Source of the DNA: an uncultured Bacteroidales bacterium
GTDB taxonomy: Bacteria; Bacteroidota; Bacteroidia; Bacteroidales; UBA932
DNA: 64,000 bases
Assembly: GCA_934725575.1 (NCBI GenBank)
Contig: CAKVCK010000018.1
Span: forward strand, 16,015 to 80,014
Direction: 5' to 3'
Shown here: piece by piece, positions 35,293 through 44,500 of the stretch
Layout of the letters: each line of letters starts with the position of its first letter
Numbering within the stretch: position 1 is the first letter of the stretch
The notes under the pieces: generated by a model
Told to the model about the DNA's origin: nothing
The model's input: the letters and a program-made list of their open reading frames with translations, nothing else
Databases searched by the model: none
Position numbers and translations under genes: made by a program

Positions 35293-36708
35293 ATGACTGC
35301 GTTCATCAACGAAAACTTTATGCTGTCCAACGAGACGGCGCGTCAGTTGTTCCACGGCCATGCCGAGAACCTGCCGATAATAGACTATCACTGCCATCTT
35401 TCTCCACGGGAGATCGCCGGGAACATCCAGTTTCGTGACATCACCCAGCTTTGGCTGGTGGACGGCCACAGCGGCGACCACTACAAATGGCGCGCGATGA
35501 GGGCGAACGGAGTGCCGGAGGAATATATCACCGGAGACAAGTCGTCTTGGGAGAAGTTCGAGAAATGGGCGGAGACGATGCCTTACCTGATGCGTAACCC
35601 GCTCTACCACTGGTCACATCTGGAACTGAGCCGTGTTTTCGGAATAGACAAAATCCTGAAGCCGGAGACAGCCCGTGAGATCTTCGAGGAGTGCAACGCC
35701 AAGCTTGCCACGGAGGAGTTCCGGGGACAGGCACTCATTCGCAAGTTCAATGTGGAGGTAGTCTGCACGACCGATGACCCTGCGGATGACCTCCGGTGGC
35801 ACAGGCAGATCGCCGAGCATCCATTCGGCACCAAGGTGCTGCCGACCTGGAGGCCTGACAAGGTGATGGGAATCGAGGACGCGAAGTCTTTCAATGAATA
35901 TCTCGGCAGACTATCCGAGGCCGCGGGGGTTGAGATACGCTCATATTCATCATTGATCGATGCTCTCCGCAAAAGACACGACTTCTTCGAGTCGATGGGC
36001 TGCCGTCTTTCAGACCACGGCCTTGACACCTTCTATTCAGAGGATTATGACGAAAGCGAGATCGAGAGAATCTTCAGTACGGCCATTTCCGGGATGCCGG
36101 TTGGTGAATATGACGTAATGAAGTACAAGAGCGCGGTTCTGTACGACCTTGCCGTGATGGACGCCGAGTCCGGCTGGACGCAGCAGTTCCACGTAGGGCC
36201 TCTGCGCAACAACTGTACGAGGATATTCCGTAGCGTCGGTCCGGACGCTGGTTGCGATTCGATGAACGACAAGCCGGTGGCGGAGTCCGGCAACAGGTTC
36301 TTCGATGTTCTGGATATGACCGACAACCTTGCGAAGACCATCCTCTACTGCCTGAATCCTAAGGACAACGAGGTGATGACCACGATGGCGTACAATTTCA
36401 ACGACGGCTCGGTTCCCGGCAAGATGCAGTTCGGCTCCGGCTGGTGGTTCCTCGATCAGGAGAACGGAATGCGCCGGCAGATTGACACCTTGTCCTCCCT
36501 CGGTCTTCTCAGCCGTTTCGTCGGTATGCTGACCGACTCCCGCAGCTTTATCAGCTACCCTCGCCACGAATATTTTCGCCGCATCCTCTGCGACATCATC
36601 GGCACCGATGTCGAGGCAGGCAAGATTCCGGCCTCCGAGATCGACACCGTCGCCCGGATGGTCCGCGACATCTCCTACTTCAACGCCAAGGAATATTTCG
36701 GATTTTAG
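35293..36708 (+). CDS. uxaC: Glucuronate isomerase
   Basis: 471-residue uronate isomerase that interconverts glucuronate and fructuronate (or galacturonate and tagaturonate). ATG 35293 (MTAFINENFMLSNETARQLF) is preferred to ATG 35218, because a promoter box lies between them. Family marks are IIDYHCHLSPREIAGN (metal-binding HxH), WSHLELSRVFGI, TTDDPADDLRWH and HVGPLRNNCTRIFR. The C-terminal end is SYFNAKEYFGF. It has its own promoter but follows the GH88 gene, tying the lyase locus to central uronate metabolism. UxuB and UxuA, the next steps, are not in the window. Confidence 0.96.
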   Translation: MTAFINENFMLSNETARQLFHGHAENLPIIDYHCHLSPREIAGNIQFRDITQLWLVDGHSGDHYKWRAMRANGVPEEYITGDKSSWEKFEKWAETMPYLMRNPLYHWSHLELSRVFGIDKILKPETAREIFEECNAKLATEEFRGQALIRKFNVEVVCTTDDPADDLRWHRQIAEHPFGTKVLPTWRPDKVMGIEDAKSFNEYLGRLSEAAGVEIRSYSSLIDALRKRHDFFESMGCRLSDHGLDTFYSEDYDESEIERIFSTAISGMPVGEYDVMKYKSAVLYDLAVMDAESGWTQQFHVGPLRNNCTRIFRSVGPDAGCDSMNDKPVAESGNRFFDVLDMTDNLAKTILYCLNPKDNEVMTTMAYNFNDGSVPGKMQFGSGWWFLDQENGMRRQIDTLSSLGLLSRFVGMLTDSRSFISYPRHEYFRRILCDIIGTDVEAGKIPASEIDTVARMVRDISYFNAKEYFGF

Positions 36709-36728
36709 CTATTTATTGACAAAAAAAT

Positions 36729-36768
36729 AACAGGACGGCCGGTCTGGTCGCCCTGTTTTTCGATTTTT
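36729..36768 (+). terminator. Intrinsic terminator after uxaC, possibly bidirectional
   Basis: AACAGGACGGCC pairs with GGTCGCCCTGTT apart from two inner mismatched or wobble positions, around a short loop. It is followed by TTTTTCGATTTTT. An A-rich run upstream would serve the convergent GH3 gene. Confidence 0.75.
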
Positions 36769-36774
36769 ATCGGC

Positions 36775-36829
36775 CTTCGACAAGCTCAGGGTCCTATTCG
36801 TTCGGTCACTGAGCTCGTTGAAGTGACCT
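36775..36829. repeat. REP-like extragenic palindrome
   Basis: CTTCGACAAGCTCAG and CTGAGCTCGTTGAAG form a 15-base inverted repeat with two mismatches, separated by about 20 bases. It lies between convergent uxaC and the GH3 gene. The sequence type (TTCGACAAGCTCAG...CTGAGC..GTCGAAG) is a widespread bacterial interspersed palindrome. A related half lies inside the barrel gene at 13931-13962. Confidence 0.7.
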
Positions 36830-36844
36830 CTAATCCGAAATACT

Positions 36845-38905
36845 TTATCTATTAACCACCGCCGTGAGCCTTATGTCCTCACAGGACGCTCCGACAAAGA
36901 TGTTGAACTTGCCGGAGTTTGCGCGGAAGTCGTGAATGTCAATGTCATAGAACGAGAAAGCCTCTTTCCCAAGATGGACGGTAACTTTCTTGCTCTCGCC
37001 CTTGCCGAGCGTGACCTTGGAATAGCCTTTGAGCTCCTTGGCCGGCCTTACGACGCTCGGATTGACCTCGCCTACATAGACTTGCGCAACCTCCGCCGCA
37101 GCCATCTTCCCCTTGTTAGTCAGCGTGAAAGTCACGTCAACCCCGTCTACTGATGGTGCGACGGCGATGTCTGAATATTCAAAATCCCCGTAGGTCAGTC
37201 CGTAGCCGAACGGGTAGAGCGGCTTCTTGCCGGAACGCTCGTAGCCACGGTAGCCGACAAACACACCTTCGGTGTATGTGACATATTTGTTGGTGAAACC
37301 GCGCTTGGTCTCTGCCTTCTCTTTCGGATAGTAGCTGTTCGCAGTAGGGTTGTCGGCGAGGTCCGCGTCAATGGTGATCGGCAGACGGCCTGACGGAGAG
37401 AACTCTCCTGCCATCATTCTGGCGAGTGCGAGTCCGCCTTCCTGGCCAGGGTACCATCCGAGAACGATTCCCTTGACGCTGTCCTTCCACTGTGACATAT
37501 CGAATCCGCCGCCGGCATAGACGACCACGATCACGTTAGGGTTCAGCGAGGCCGCGAACCTGATCATCCCGTCCTGTCCTTCCGGAAGGGTGAAAGTCCT
37601 GTCGTGGTTCTCCTTCTCGGTCTTGGTGTCGAATCCTGCCGACACGATGACGGTTGATGCCTCCTTGATAGCCTTGACATTCTCAGGAGTGTTGTAGTCC
37701 AGACCTTCGGAAGGCTTCAGTAATGCGACCGGCCACTTCTTTCCAAGTGAGGACAATCCCTCGTACAATGATATAGAATATAGAGGGTCAACCTTTCCGC
37801 TTCCGCCTCCGCAAGGAATCCTGTCGGCGTTCGGGCCGAGGATCACGATCTTGTTGCGTTTGCCGGCCTTGAGAGGCAGGATTCCGTCATTTTTGAGCAG
37901 GACCGCAGACTCGCAGGCCATCTGGTAGGCTGTCTCACGTGAAAACTGGTTGTCCTCGGAGATCGTCGTGTCCAACTGAGGCCTGTCCAGAAATCCGAAC
38001 GCGATGAAAGTCTGGAGAATATGCTGTACCTTCTCATCGATCTCCGATTCCTTGATCACTCCGCTGTCAATCATCGGCTTGATGAACTCGTACTTGAGCA
38101 GGAATGCTCTCGGCATCTCCAGATCCAGACCGCCTTTCACCGTGCCGAGCGTTGAATATGTCGAAGTCCAGTCGGACATAACCAATCCTTCGAAGCCCCA
38201 TTTGTTCCTGAGGTTCTCCTTTATAAGAAACTGATTCTCCGCTGAATGGACATTGTTCACAAGGTTGTAGCTGGTCATCACAGAGCCGACTTTCGCCTCG
38301 GTCACCGCCGCCCTGAACGTCGGGAAATAGATCTCGTTCATCGTCCTTTCGTCAGCGTCAGAGCTGGTGTGATGGCGGTCATATTCCTGATTGTTGAGCG
38401 CGAAATGCTTTACGGTCGCCATAACACCTTGCGACTGAACGCCTTTGATGTAGTTGACCGCCGTCCTTGAGGCAAGGAAAGGATCTTCGCCCATATATTC
38501 AAAATTCCTTCCGCAGAGCGGGCTGCGGCAGATGTTGACTCCAGGTCCGAGCAGGACGTGCACACCTCTTGCCCTTGAGTCCTGGCCGAGAGCCACGCCC
38601 ATCTTGTAGGCCAGCTCCTCGTCCCAGGATGCGGCGGCCGCCACTCCGCTGGCGAACAGCGTGCTCTTGGTGTCGTTCCTCACTCCCTGAGGCCCGTCGG
38701 CAAGCCTGATCTCTGGGATGCCTAACCGCTCGATCGGGCGGAGATGGAATCCGTCCTTGTAACCGGAGATGTAGTCGATTTTCTCCTCAAGGGTCATCTT
38801 GCTGACAAGCTCAGCCGCCCTTTCCTTACATTCTTTTGTAATCTCTTGAGCATCAGTCACTATGCCGATGCCGATCAATGCGATGACCGCAATCGCTCTT
38901 TTCAT
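36845..38905 (-). CDS. GH3 family beta-glycosidase
   Basis: 686-residue exported glycoside hydrolase; the signal peptide ends near TDAQE. The GH3 N-terminal TIM barrel has KMTLEEKIDYISG, RLADGPQGVRND, GPGVNICRSPLCGRNFEYMG, VKHFALNNQEYDRH and the nucleophile Asp in GLVMSDWTST. The GH3 C-terminal sandwich (AVLLKNDGILPL, YAGGGFDMSQW) and a fibronectin-III-like end (YPFGYGLTYGDFEY) complete it. The usual activity is exo beta-glucosidase or a related beta-glycosidase. It is convergent with uxaC and may trim oligosaccharides from the neighbouring lyase locus, which is inferred from position only. Confidence 0.94.
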   Translation of the reverse strand: MKRAIAVIALIGIGIVTDAQEITKECKERAAELVSKMTLEEKIDYISGYKDGFHLRPIERLGIPEIRLADGPQGVRNDTKSTLFASGVAAAASWDEELAYKMGVALGQDSRARGVHVLLGPGVNICRSPLCGRNFEYMGEDPFLASRTAVNYIKGVQSQGVMATVKHFALNNQEYDRHHTSSDADERTMNEIYFPTFRAAVTEAKVGSVMTSYNLVNNVHSAENQFLIKENLRNKWGFEGLVMSDWTSTYSTLGTVKGGLDLEMPRAFLLKYEFIKPMIDSGVIKESEIDEKVQHILQTFIAFGFLDRPQLDTTISEDNQFSRETAYQMACESAVLLKNDGILPLKAGKRNKIVILGPNADRIPCGGGSGKVDPLYSISLYEGLSSLGKKWPVALLKPSEGLDYNTPENVKAIKEASTVIVSAGFDTKTEKENHDRTFTLPEGQDGMIRFAASLNPNVIVVVYAGGGFDMSQWKDSVKGIVLGWYPGQEGGLALARMMAGEFSPSGRLPITIDADLADNPTANSYYPKEKAETKRGFTNKYVTYTEGVFVGYRGYERSGKKPLYPFGYGLTYGDFEYSDIAVAPSVDGVDVTFTLTNKGKMAAAEVAQVYVGEVNPSVVRPAKELKGYSKVTLGKGESKKVTVHLGKEAFSFYDIDIHDFRANSGKFNIFVGASCEDIRLTAVVNR

Positions 38906-39041
38906 ATTCCTGAATAATTTGAATTTCTTCCTGTACCGTAGCGTCTTAAAAGTGGCTTTATTCTTTGATGCGAAAGATGAAAACTTCGTCTTAATCCGCA
39001 GGTATGCCCGGCAAAATTAAGATATTTCCGCAACAAATGGT

Positions 39042-39049
39042 TATTTTTG
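39042..39049 (+). promoter_or_regulatory. -7 promoter box for the ABC-F gene
   Basis: TATTTTTG, 20 bases before ATG 39070. Two TGAATAT heptamers, at 39055-39061 and 39065-39071, fall between the box and the start codon. Confidence 0.5.
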
Positions 39050-39069
39050 TTCTCTGAATATTTTTGAAT

Positions 39070-40902
39070 ATGCCAAGTTACCTCCAGATAGAGAACATCT
39101 CCAAGTCCTACGGGCCCAAGGTCCTGTTCGAACACATCGGCTTCAACATCAACGAAGGCGACAAGATCGCACTTATCGCCCCGAACGGCACCGGCAAGAC
39201 CAGCCTCCTGCGCATCCTCGCCGGCAAAGATAGCTCCGACTCCGGCGGCAAGATCATATTCCTCAAGGACATCCGCATCGCATTCCTTGAACAGGAGTAT
39301 GAATATGACCCCGAGTCCACAGTGTGGGATCAGATTATGCGGGACAGCGAACCGTGGACGAAGAACCTTGATCCTGAGCATCTTGCTGAATATGAGCAGC
39401 GCGTCCGCCGCCTTCTGACCTCCTTCGGGATGTCTGAATATGATCGTAAGATGAAGGTACTTTCCGGAGGTGAGATCAAGCGCGCGGCCATCATCGTGAT
39501 GCTTGCCAGCGAGGCGGACTTCTTCGTGATGGACGAGCCGACGAACCATCTGGACATCGACGGCATCGAGTTTCTGGAGAACTATCTGTCCCACGCCCGC
39601 TGCACCCTTCTGATGGTGACCCACGACCGTTATTTTCTGGATTCCGTGGCGAACACCGTGATGGAGATGGACCACGGGGCCGTTTATATTTATAAAGGTA
39701 ACTATCAGAACTACCTGGAAAAGAGGCAGGAACGAATCGAGAACTACAACGCCGAGACAGATAGGATCAAGAATCTTCTGCGTAGGGAACTGGAATGGAT
39801 GCATGCCAGTCCGTGCGCCAGGACCGGAAAGGCCAAGTACCGCAAGAACGCTTTCTACGAACTGAAAGACAGGGCCGAGCAGGTTTACAAGACCAACAGC
39901 GTGAGCCTTGGTGAGATGGGACCGGCATCAAGGCTTGGAACAAAGATCATCAACTGCAAGGATGTCAGTTTCTACTATGGCGGAGACTGCTACCTGAGCC
40001 ATTTCACATACAATTTCCAGCGTTACGAGAAAGTCGGAATAGTTGGAAAGAATGGGGTCGGAAAAACCACTTTCATCAATCTTCTGATCGGGAATATAGA
40101 TTCGTCCGATCCAGGCACGATGACAGGTGTGATCGAAAGGGGAGAGTCGTTGAAGATCGGCTACTATCGCCAGAGCGGAATGCAATTCGATGAGAACCAG
40201 ACTGTTCTGGAGACAGTGAATGACACTCATCTGTTGAGCCAGTTCCTCTTCCCGCACGATATGCTGAACAACCGCATCAGCAAACTTTCCGGAGGAGAGA
40301 AACGCCGTCTCTACCTGTTGACCATCCTGATGAGGCAGCCGAACCTGCTGATAATGGACGAACCGACGAACGATCTGGACATCGTGACCATTAATATTCT
40401 TGAAGAGTACCTGAAGGAGTTCAAGGGCACTTTGATCCTTGTTTCCCACGACCGTCATTTCCTTGACCGTTTGGTGGACCATCTGTTCGTGTTCTGCGGT
40501 GACGGTGAGGTCAAGGATTTCATCGGCAGCTACAGCCAGTACCGTGATTTCATCAAGGACTACGAGGCCGAGAAACGCGCCAAGGCTCGTGAGGAAGAAC
40601 GTGCCTCCAAGTCCGCTTCCGTTACCGGCCAACTTTCTGCTTCGTCTCCACTTGACGCCACAGCTTCATCCAAGCCTTCCCGTCTAGATGCCCCTCGCAA
40701 GCTAAGCTACAAGGAACAGCGTGAGCTTGAGCAACTTGAGAAGGACATCGAGTCCCTCACCGCCGAGAAGTCCGACCTTGAGTCCAAGATGAACGGCGGC
40801 CTCACCGATCCCGTCGAGCTCCAGAAGGTCACCACCCGCTTCGCCGAGGTCTCTTCGGAACTCGACACCAAGGAAACCCGTTGGCTTGAACTGTCCGTCT
40901 GA
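39070..40902 (+). CDS. ABC-F family ATPase (Uup-like)
   Basis: 610-residue soluble protein with two ABC ATPase domains and no membrane segments. Domain 1 has Walker A APNGTGKTS, signature LSGGEIKRA and Walker B FFVMDEPTNHLD. Domain 2 has GKNGVGKTT, LSGGEKRRL and LLIMDEPTNDLD. A C-terminal coiled coil at about 545-610 (YKEQRELEQLEKDIESLTAE) is the Uup-type tail. ATG 39070 is taken because it begins the usual MPSYLQIENISKSYG. ABC-F proteins act on ribosomes or on DNA/translation stress. The tail makes a Uup-type role most likely, while an antibiotic-resistance role has no support here. Confidence 0.9.
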   Translation: MPSYLQIENISKSYGPKVLFEHIGFNINEGDKIALIAPNGTGKTSLLRILAGKDSSDSGGKIIFLKDIRIAFLEQEYEYDPESTVWDQIMRDSEPWTKNLDPEHLAEYEQRVRRLLTSFGMSEYDRKMKVLSGGEIKRAAIIVMLASEADFFVMDEPTNHLDIDGIEFLENYLSHARCTLLMVTHDRYFLDSVANTVMEMDHGAVYIYKGNYQNYLEKRQERIENYNAETDRIKNLLRRELEWMHASPCARTGKAKYRKNAFYELKDRAEQVYKTNSVSLGEMGPASRLGTKIINCKDVSFYYGGDCYLSHFTYNFQRYEKVGIVGKNGVGKTTFINLLIGNIDSSDPGTMTGVIERGESLKIGYYRQSGMQFDENQTVLETVNDTHLLSQFLFPHDMLNNRISKLSGGEKRRLYLLTILMRQPNLLIMDEPTNDLDIVTINILEEYLKEFKGTLILVSHDRHFLDRLVDHLFVFCGDGEVKDFIGSYSQYRDFIKDYEAEKRAKAREEERASKSASVTGQLSASSPLDATASSKPSRLDAPRKLSYKEQRELEQLEKDIESLTAEKSDLESKMNGGLTDPVELQKVTTRFAEVSSELDTKETRWLELSV

Positions 40903-41063
40903 CCTCTCCTGCCCCCACAAAGGAAAAGAGTCGGATGTTTGTTGTCTGACACCTTCTGCCCATTCCCCAAGAGAGAATCGAAATGGCTGCACGAAAAGGG
41001 ATTGGATAAATCAATGTAATATTCCGTGAGACAGTCTTCGTACACACTCGATGGAACACTACC
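40903..41063. other. Non-coding stretch, first part of a 630-base gap
   Basis: No plausible gene. Short minus-strand frames here read through the end of the ABC-F gene and lack family resemblance. Base composition is less GC-rich than the flanking genes. Confidence 0.5.
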
Positions 41064-41307
41064 GCCACGAGTATCAATGAATAATAACAAACCTCCCATC
41101 CGTCAGTTCTTGGGCGAAAAAAATGTGAGTGGGTGTTGCTCAAAAGAGTAACCGGACACTCTCTGTGAACGGGAAGAAGCGGATAAGCTTCCCGAGAGTA
41201 CGTCGCAGGTTTCCGTGCGGATGACGAAGGCCTTTCAGAAACGAAATAATGTCACCGATGGGTGCCCAACAACACCCTTGGGAGGCGATAAGTGGGGTAA
41301 ACGTTTC
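41064..41307. repeat. Dispersed non-coding repeat, copy A
   Basis: About 244 bases that align with 63667-63921 at roughly three-quarters identity from beginning to end. Both begin GCCACGAGTATCAATGAA and both end AGTGGGGTAAACGTTTC. Indels of 1-5 bases and conserved stop codons in all apparent frames argue against a protein. The copy is immediately followed by a perfect 14-bp hairpin. Confidence 0.8.
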
Positions 41308-41335
41308 CCAAGAGTGCATTTTGCACTCTTGGGAA
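41305..41335. terminator. Perfect 14-bp hairpin at the edge of repeat A
   Basis: TTCCCAAGAGTGCA (41305-41318), loop TTT, TGCACTCTTGGGAA (41322-41335). No T-tract follows on either strand, so an intrinsic terminator is doubtful. A structured RNA or a mobile-element end is equally possible. Confidence 0.6.
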
Positions 41336-41487
41336 GCAAAATAGGCCGAAAGTGTTACCGGACGTGAGACATAATCTCTTCACGGAAGCGATGTCGTGAA
41401 TGGCGAGGCAAAAGGACGAGTTTCCACCTCAAAGAACATTTCAAACAAATCAAAACAGCTTCTTAGTATGGTTTGGCGAAATAATGT

Positions 41488-41495
41488 TATTTTTG
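41488..41495 (+). promoter_or_regulatory. -7 promoter box for the helicase fusion gene
   Basis: TATTTTTG (TAnnTTTG consensus), 41 bases before ATG 41536. A TTTG upstream at 41472 is too close to be a normal -33 element. Confidence 0.45.
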
Positions 41496-41535
41496 TACCG
41501 ATAATCAACGAGTTGAAGCAATCGAGATATTCATT

Positions 41536-44500
41536 ATGATGAAAACAGCCTTCATTGACCTGGAAGTTGACGGCCGAGGCAAGATTCTGGACATCGGGGG
41601 AGTGAAAGCCGGGCAGGGGTTTCATTCCGCGAGGATTCCGGAGTTTGCGGGCTTTGTCTCTGACTGCGATTGTCTTTGCGGGCATAATATCATCGGGCAC
41701 GACATCAAGTACCTGAAACCATTCCTTAGAAAGGAATATATCCTCATCGATACCCTTTATCTCTCGCCGCTGCTTTTCCCGCAGAAGCCTTACCATAAAC
41801 TTCTCAAGGATGACAAGATCCTTACGGAAGAGCTGAATAACCCGTTGAATGACAGTTTGAAGGCTCAATCTCTCTATGATGATGAGGTGATGGCGTTCAA
41901 TGCCTTGGACAAGGATTTCCAGCAGCTGTACTATGATCTGCTGAGCGAGGACAGCCACTTCTCGGGATTTTTCAAAAGCATTGAATATGTCCCCTCAAGG
42001 AAGCCGTTCTTTTTCCGGAAATCCACTGCGGACATCTTCCGAGAGTTATTTAAAGGCAAGATTTGCGAGCATTCAAATGTCGAGTCTTTTGTTAGGGATC
42101 ACAAGGTGGAATGCGCCTATGCGGCTGCCTTGATAAGCACGGATGACAGAAATTCCATAACTCCGGCCTGGATCCTGCGCAACTATCAGGGCGTGGAGAA
42201 TGTGATAAGAGGTTTAAGGGCTGTGAACTGCGGCGATGCCCGCTGCGCGTATTGCTCACAAAAACTGAATGCTGAATATTCATTGAAAAAGTGGTTCGGC
42301 TACGACCGTTTCAGGACTTTCGGAGGGGAGCCGCTGCAGGAGAATGCGGCAAAAGCAGCGATTAAAGGTGAATCGTTGCTTGCCATATTCCCGACCGGCG
42401 GAGGGAAGTCGCTGACATTCCAACTGCCGGCATTGATGGCAGGGGAGACCGTCAGAGGGCTGACCGTCGTGATCTCACCGCTCCAATCCCTGATGAAGGA
42501 TCAGGTGGAGAATCTGGAGAAGAAAGGAATCTCGGAAGCCGTCTATATCAATGGCTTGCTGTCTCCGATTGAACGCCGCAACGCTTTGGAGAGAGTCGAG
42601 TCCGGCGAGGCCTCGCTGCTTTACATCGCCCCGGAGCAACTCCGCTCCAAGACCATCGAGAAGGTTCTGATGTCCAGAACCTTGGTCCGAATCGTGATTG
42701 ACGAGGCGCATTGCTTCTCCGCCTGGGGTCAGGACTTCCGGATTGAATACATGTTCATCGGGGAGTTCATCAAGCATCTTCAGGAGAGTAAAGGCCTTGA
42801 CACTCCGATTCCGGTCTCCTGCTTCACGGCGACCGCGAAACCGAAGGTGATCAGCGACATCTGTGACTATTTCCGGGACCGGCTTGGGATAACCTTGAAG
42901 CGTTTCACGACTGATGTTGCCCGCACTAATCTTCGATATACTGTTCTGTTCAGGACTTCTGATGAGGATAAATACCAGACCTTGAGGAACTTGCTCGATG
43001 GCACAAAATGTCCGGCCATCGTTTATGTGACCAGAACCAAAGCCGCGGAGAAAATCGCTGAAAGGCTCGGCAAGGACGGGTTTGACGCAAAGGCCTTCCA
43101 CGGTCAGATGGAGGTCAACACAAAGGTCAAGGCTCAGGATGATTTTATGAGCGGCAAGGTCAGGATAATCGTGGCCACATCAGCGTTCGGGATGGGAGTG
43201 GACAAGAGCGATGTCGGTCTGGTTGTCCACTACGAGATTTCGGATTCGCTGGAGAATTATATTCAGGAAGCGGGAAGGGCGGGGCGTGATGTCAACTCGC
43301 AGGCGGAGTGTTACGTCCTTTACAATGACGATGACCTTAACAAACACTTCATACTTCTGAATCAGACGAAGCTCACCCTGAGTGAGATAAACCAAGTCTG
43401 GAGCGCTGTCAAGAAACTTACGGCAAAGCACGACAGCATCCACATCTCCGCTTTGGAGATAGCCCGCAAGGCAGGTTGGGAGGAAATCCGGGACGTTGAG
43501 ACCAAGGTGAAAAGCGCGATTGCCGCCCTGGAGACCGCCGGTTATCTGAGACGCGGGATGAACAGCCCGAGAATATTCGCGACAAGCATTGTCCCGAGGA
43601 ATATGGACGAGGCTTCGGAGCGGATAGAACGATGCCCGGATTTCACTGAGGATGACAAACTGGACGCCAGAAGAATCATCAAGTCATTGATCTCGGAGCG
43701 CAGCCGTTCCCGCGCCGGGACCGCCGAGGCGGAGTCCCGTGTTGACTATCTTTCGGATATGCTCGGCATCGAGACCCGCAAGGTGATCAGTATCGTGGAG
43801 AGAATGCGTGTGGCCGGAATCCTCGCCAAGGACGACGATATGACGGCCTACCTCCGGCTTGGCCAGCTCAGGAAATTCAAATATTACATCCAGCTGGAGA
43901 AATTCCTCGTCGAGACAGTCATCGGCGAGTGCACGAAATTCAGTCTGAAGGAGATAAACGAGAAAGCGATCGCTTCCGGAATCGCAAGGTCCTCCGTGAA
44001 GGACATCCGTACAATCCTGTTTTTCTGGACGATAAGGCACTACATCGAAAAGCGCCCGGTCACGGACGATTATATTCAGATAGCGGCTAAGGTTTCGGCC
44101 TCGGATCTGGAAAGGCAGATCGCTGTCAGGAACTCAATCGCTTCGTTCATCGTCTATCGTTTCAAGGATAATAATAAAGAGGAGGACGGCGAGGTCAAGG
44201 TCGGGTTCTCGTTGGCCGGACTTGTCGGTGACTACAACGACAGCGCTCTTTTCCCGGAAAAGGTGGATGTCGGAATGGCCGAAGAGGCGCTCCTGTTCCT
44301 CGCGAAGACCGGAATCCTGAACCTGGAAGGCGGCTTTATGGTCTTGTACAACAAGTTGCAGATCGAACGGCTCAAAGACAGCAAATGCCGCTACAAAAAG
44401 GACGATTACCACAATCTGGACGACTTCTACAAGCAGCGGATCCAGCAGATCCACATCATCGGAAAATATGCGAATATGATGGTGTCCGACAAAAATCGGG

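Noticed and set aside
40829..41143. Minus-strand frames across the end of the ABC-F gene into the gap
   Set aside because: They run antisense to the ABC-F coiled coil and then through repeat A, with no start context or family match.
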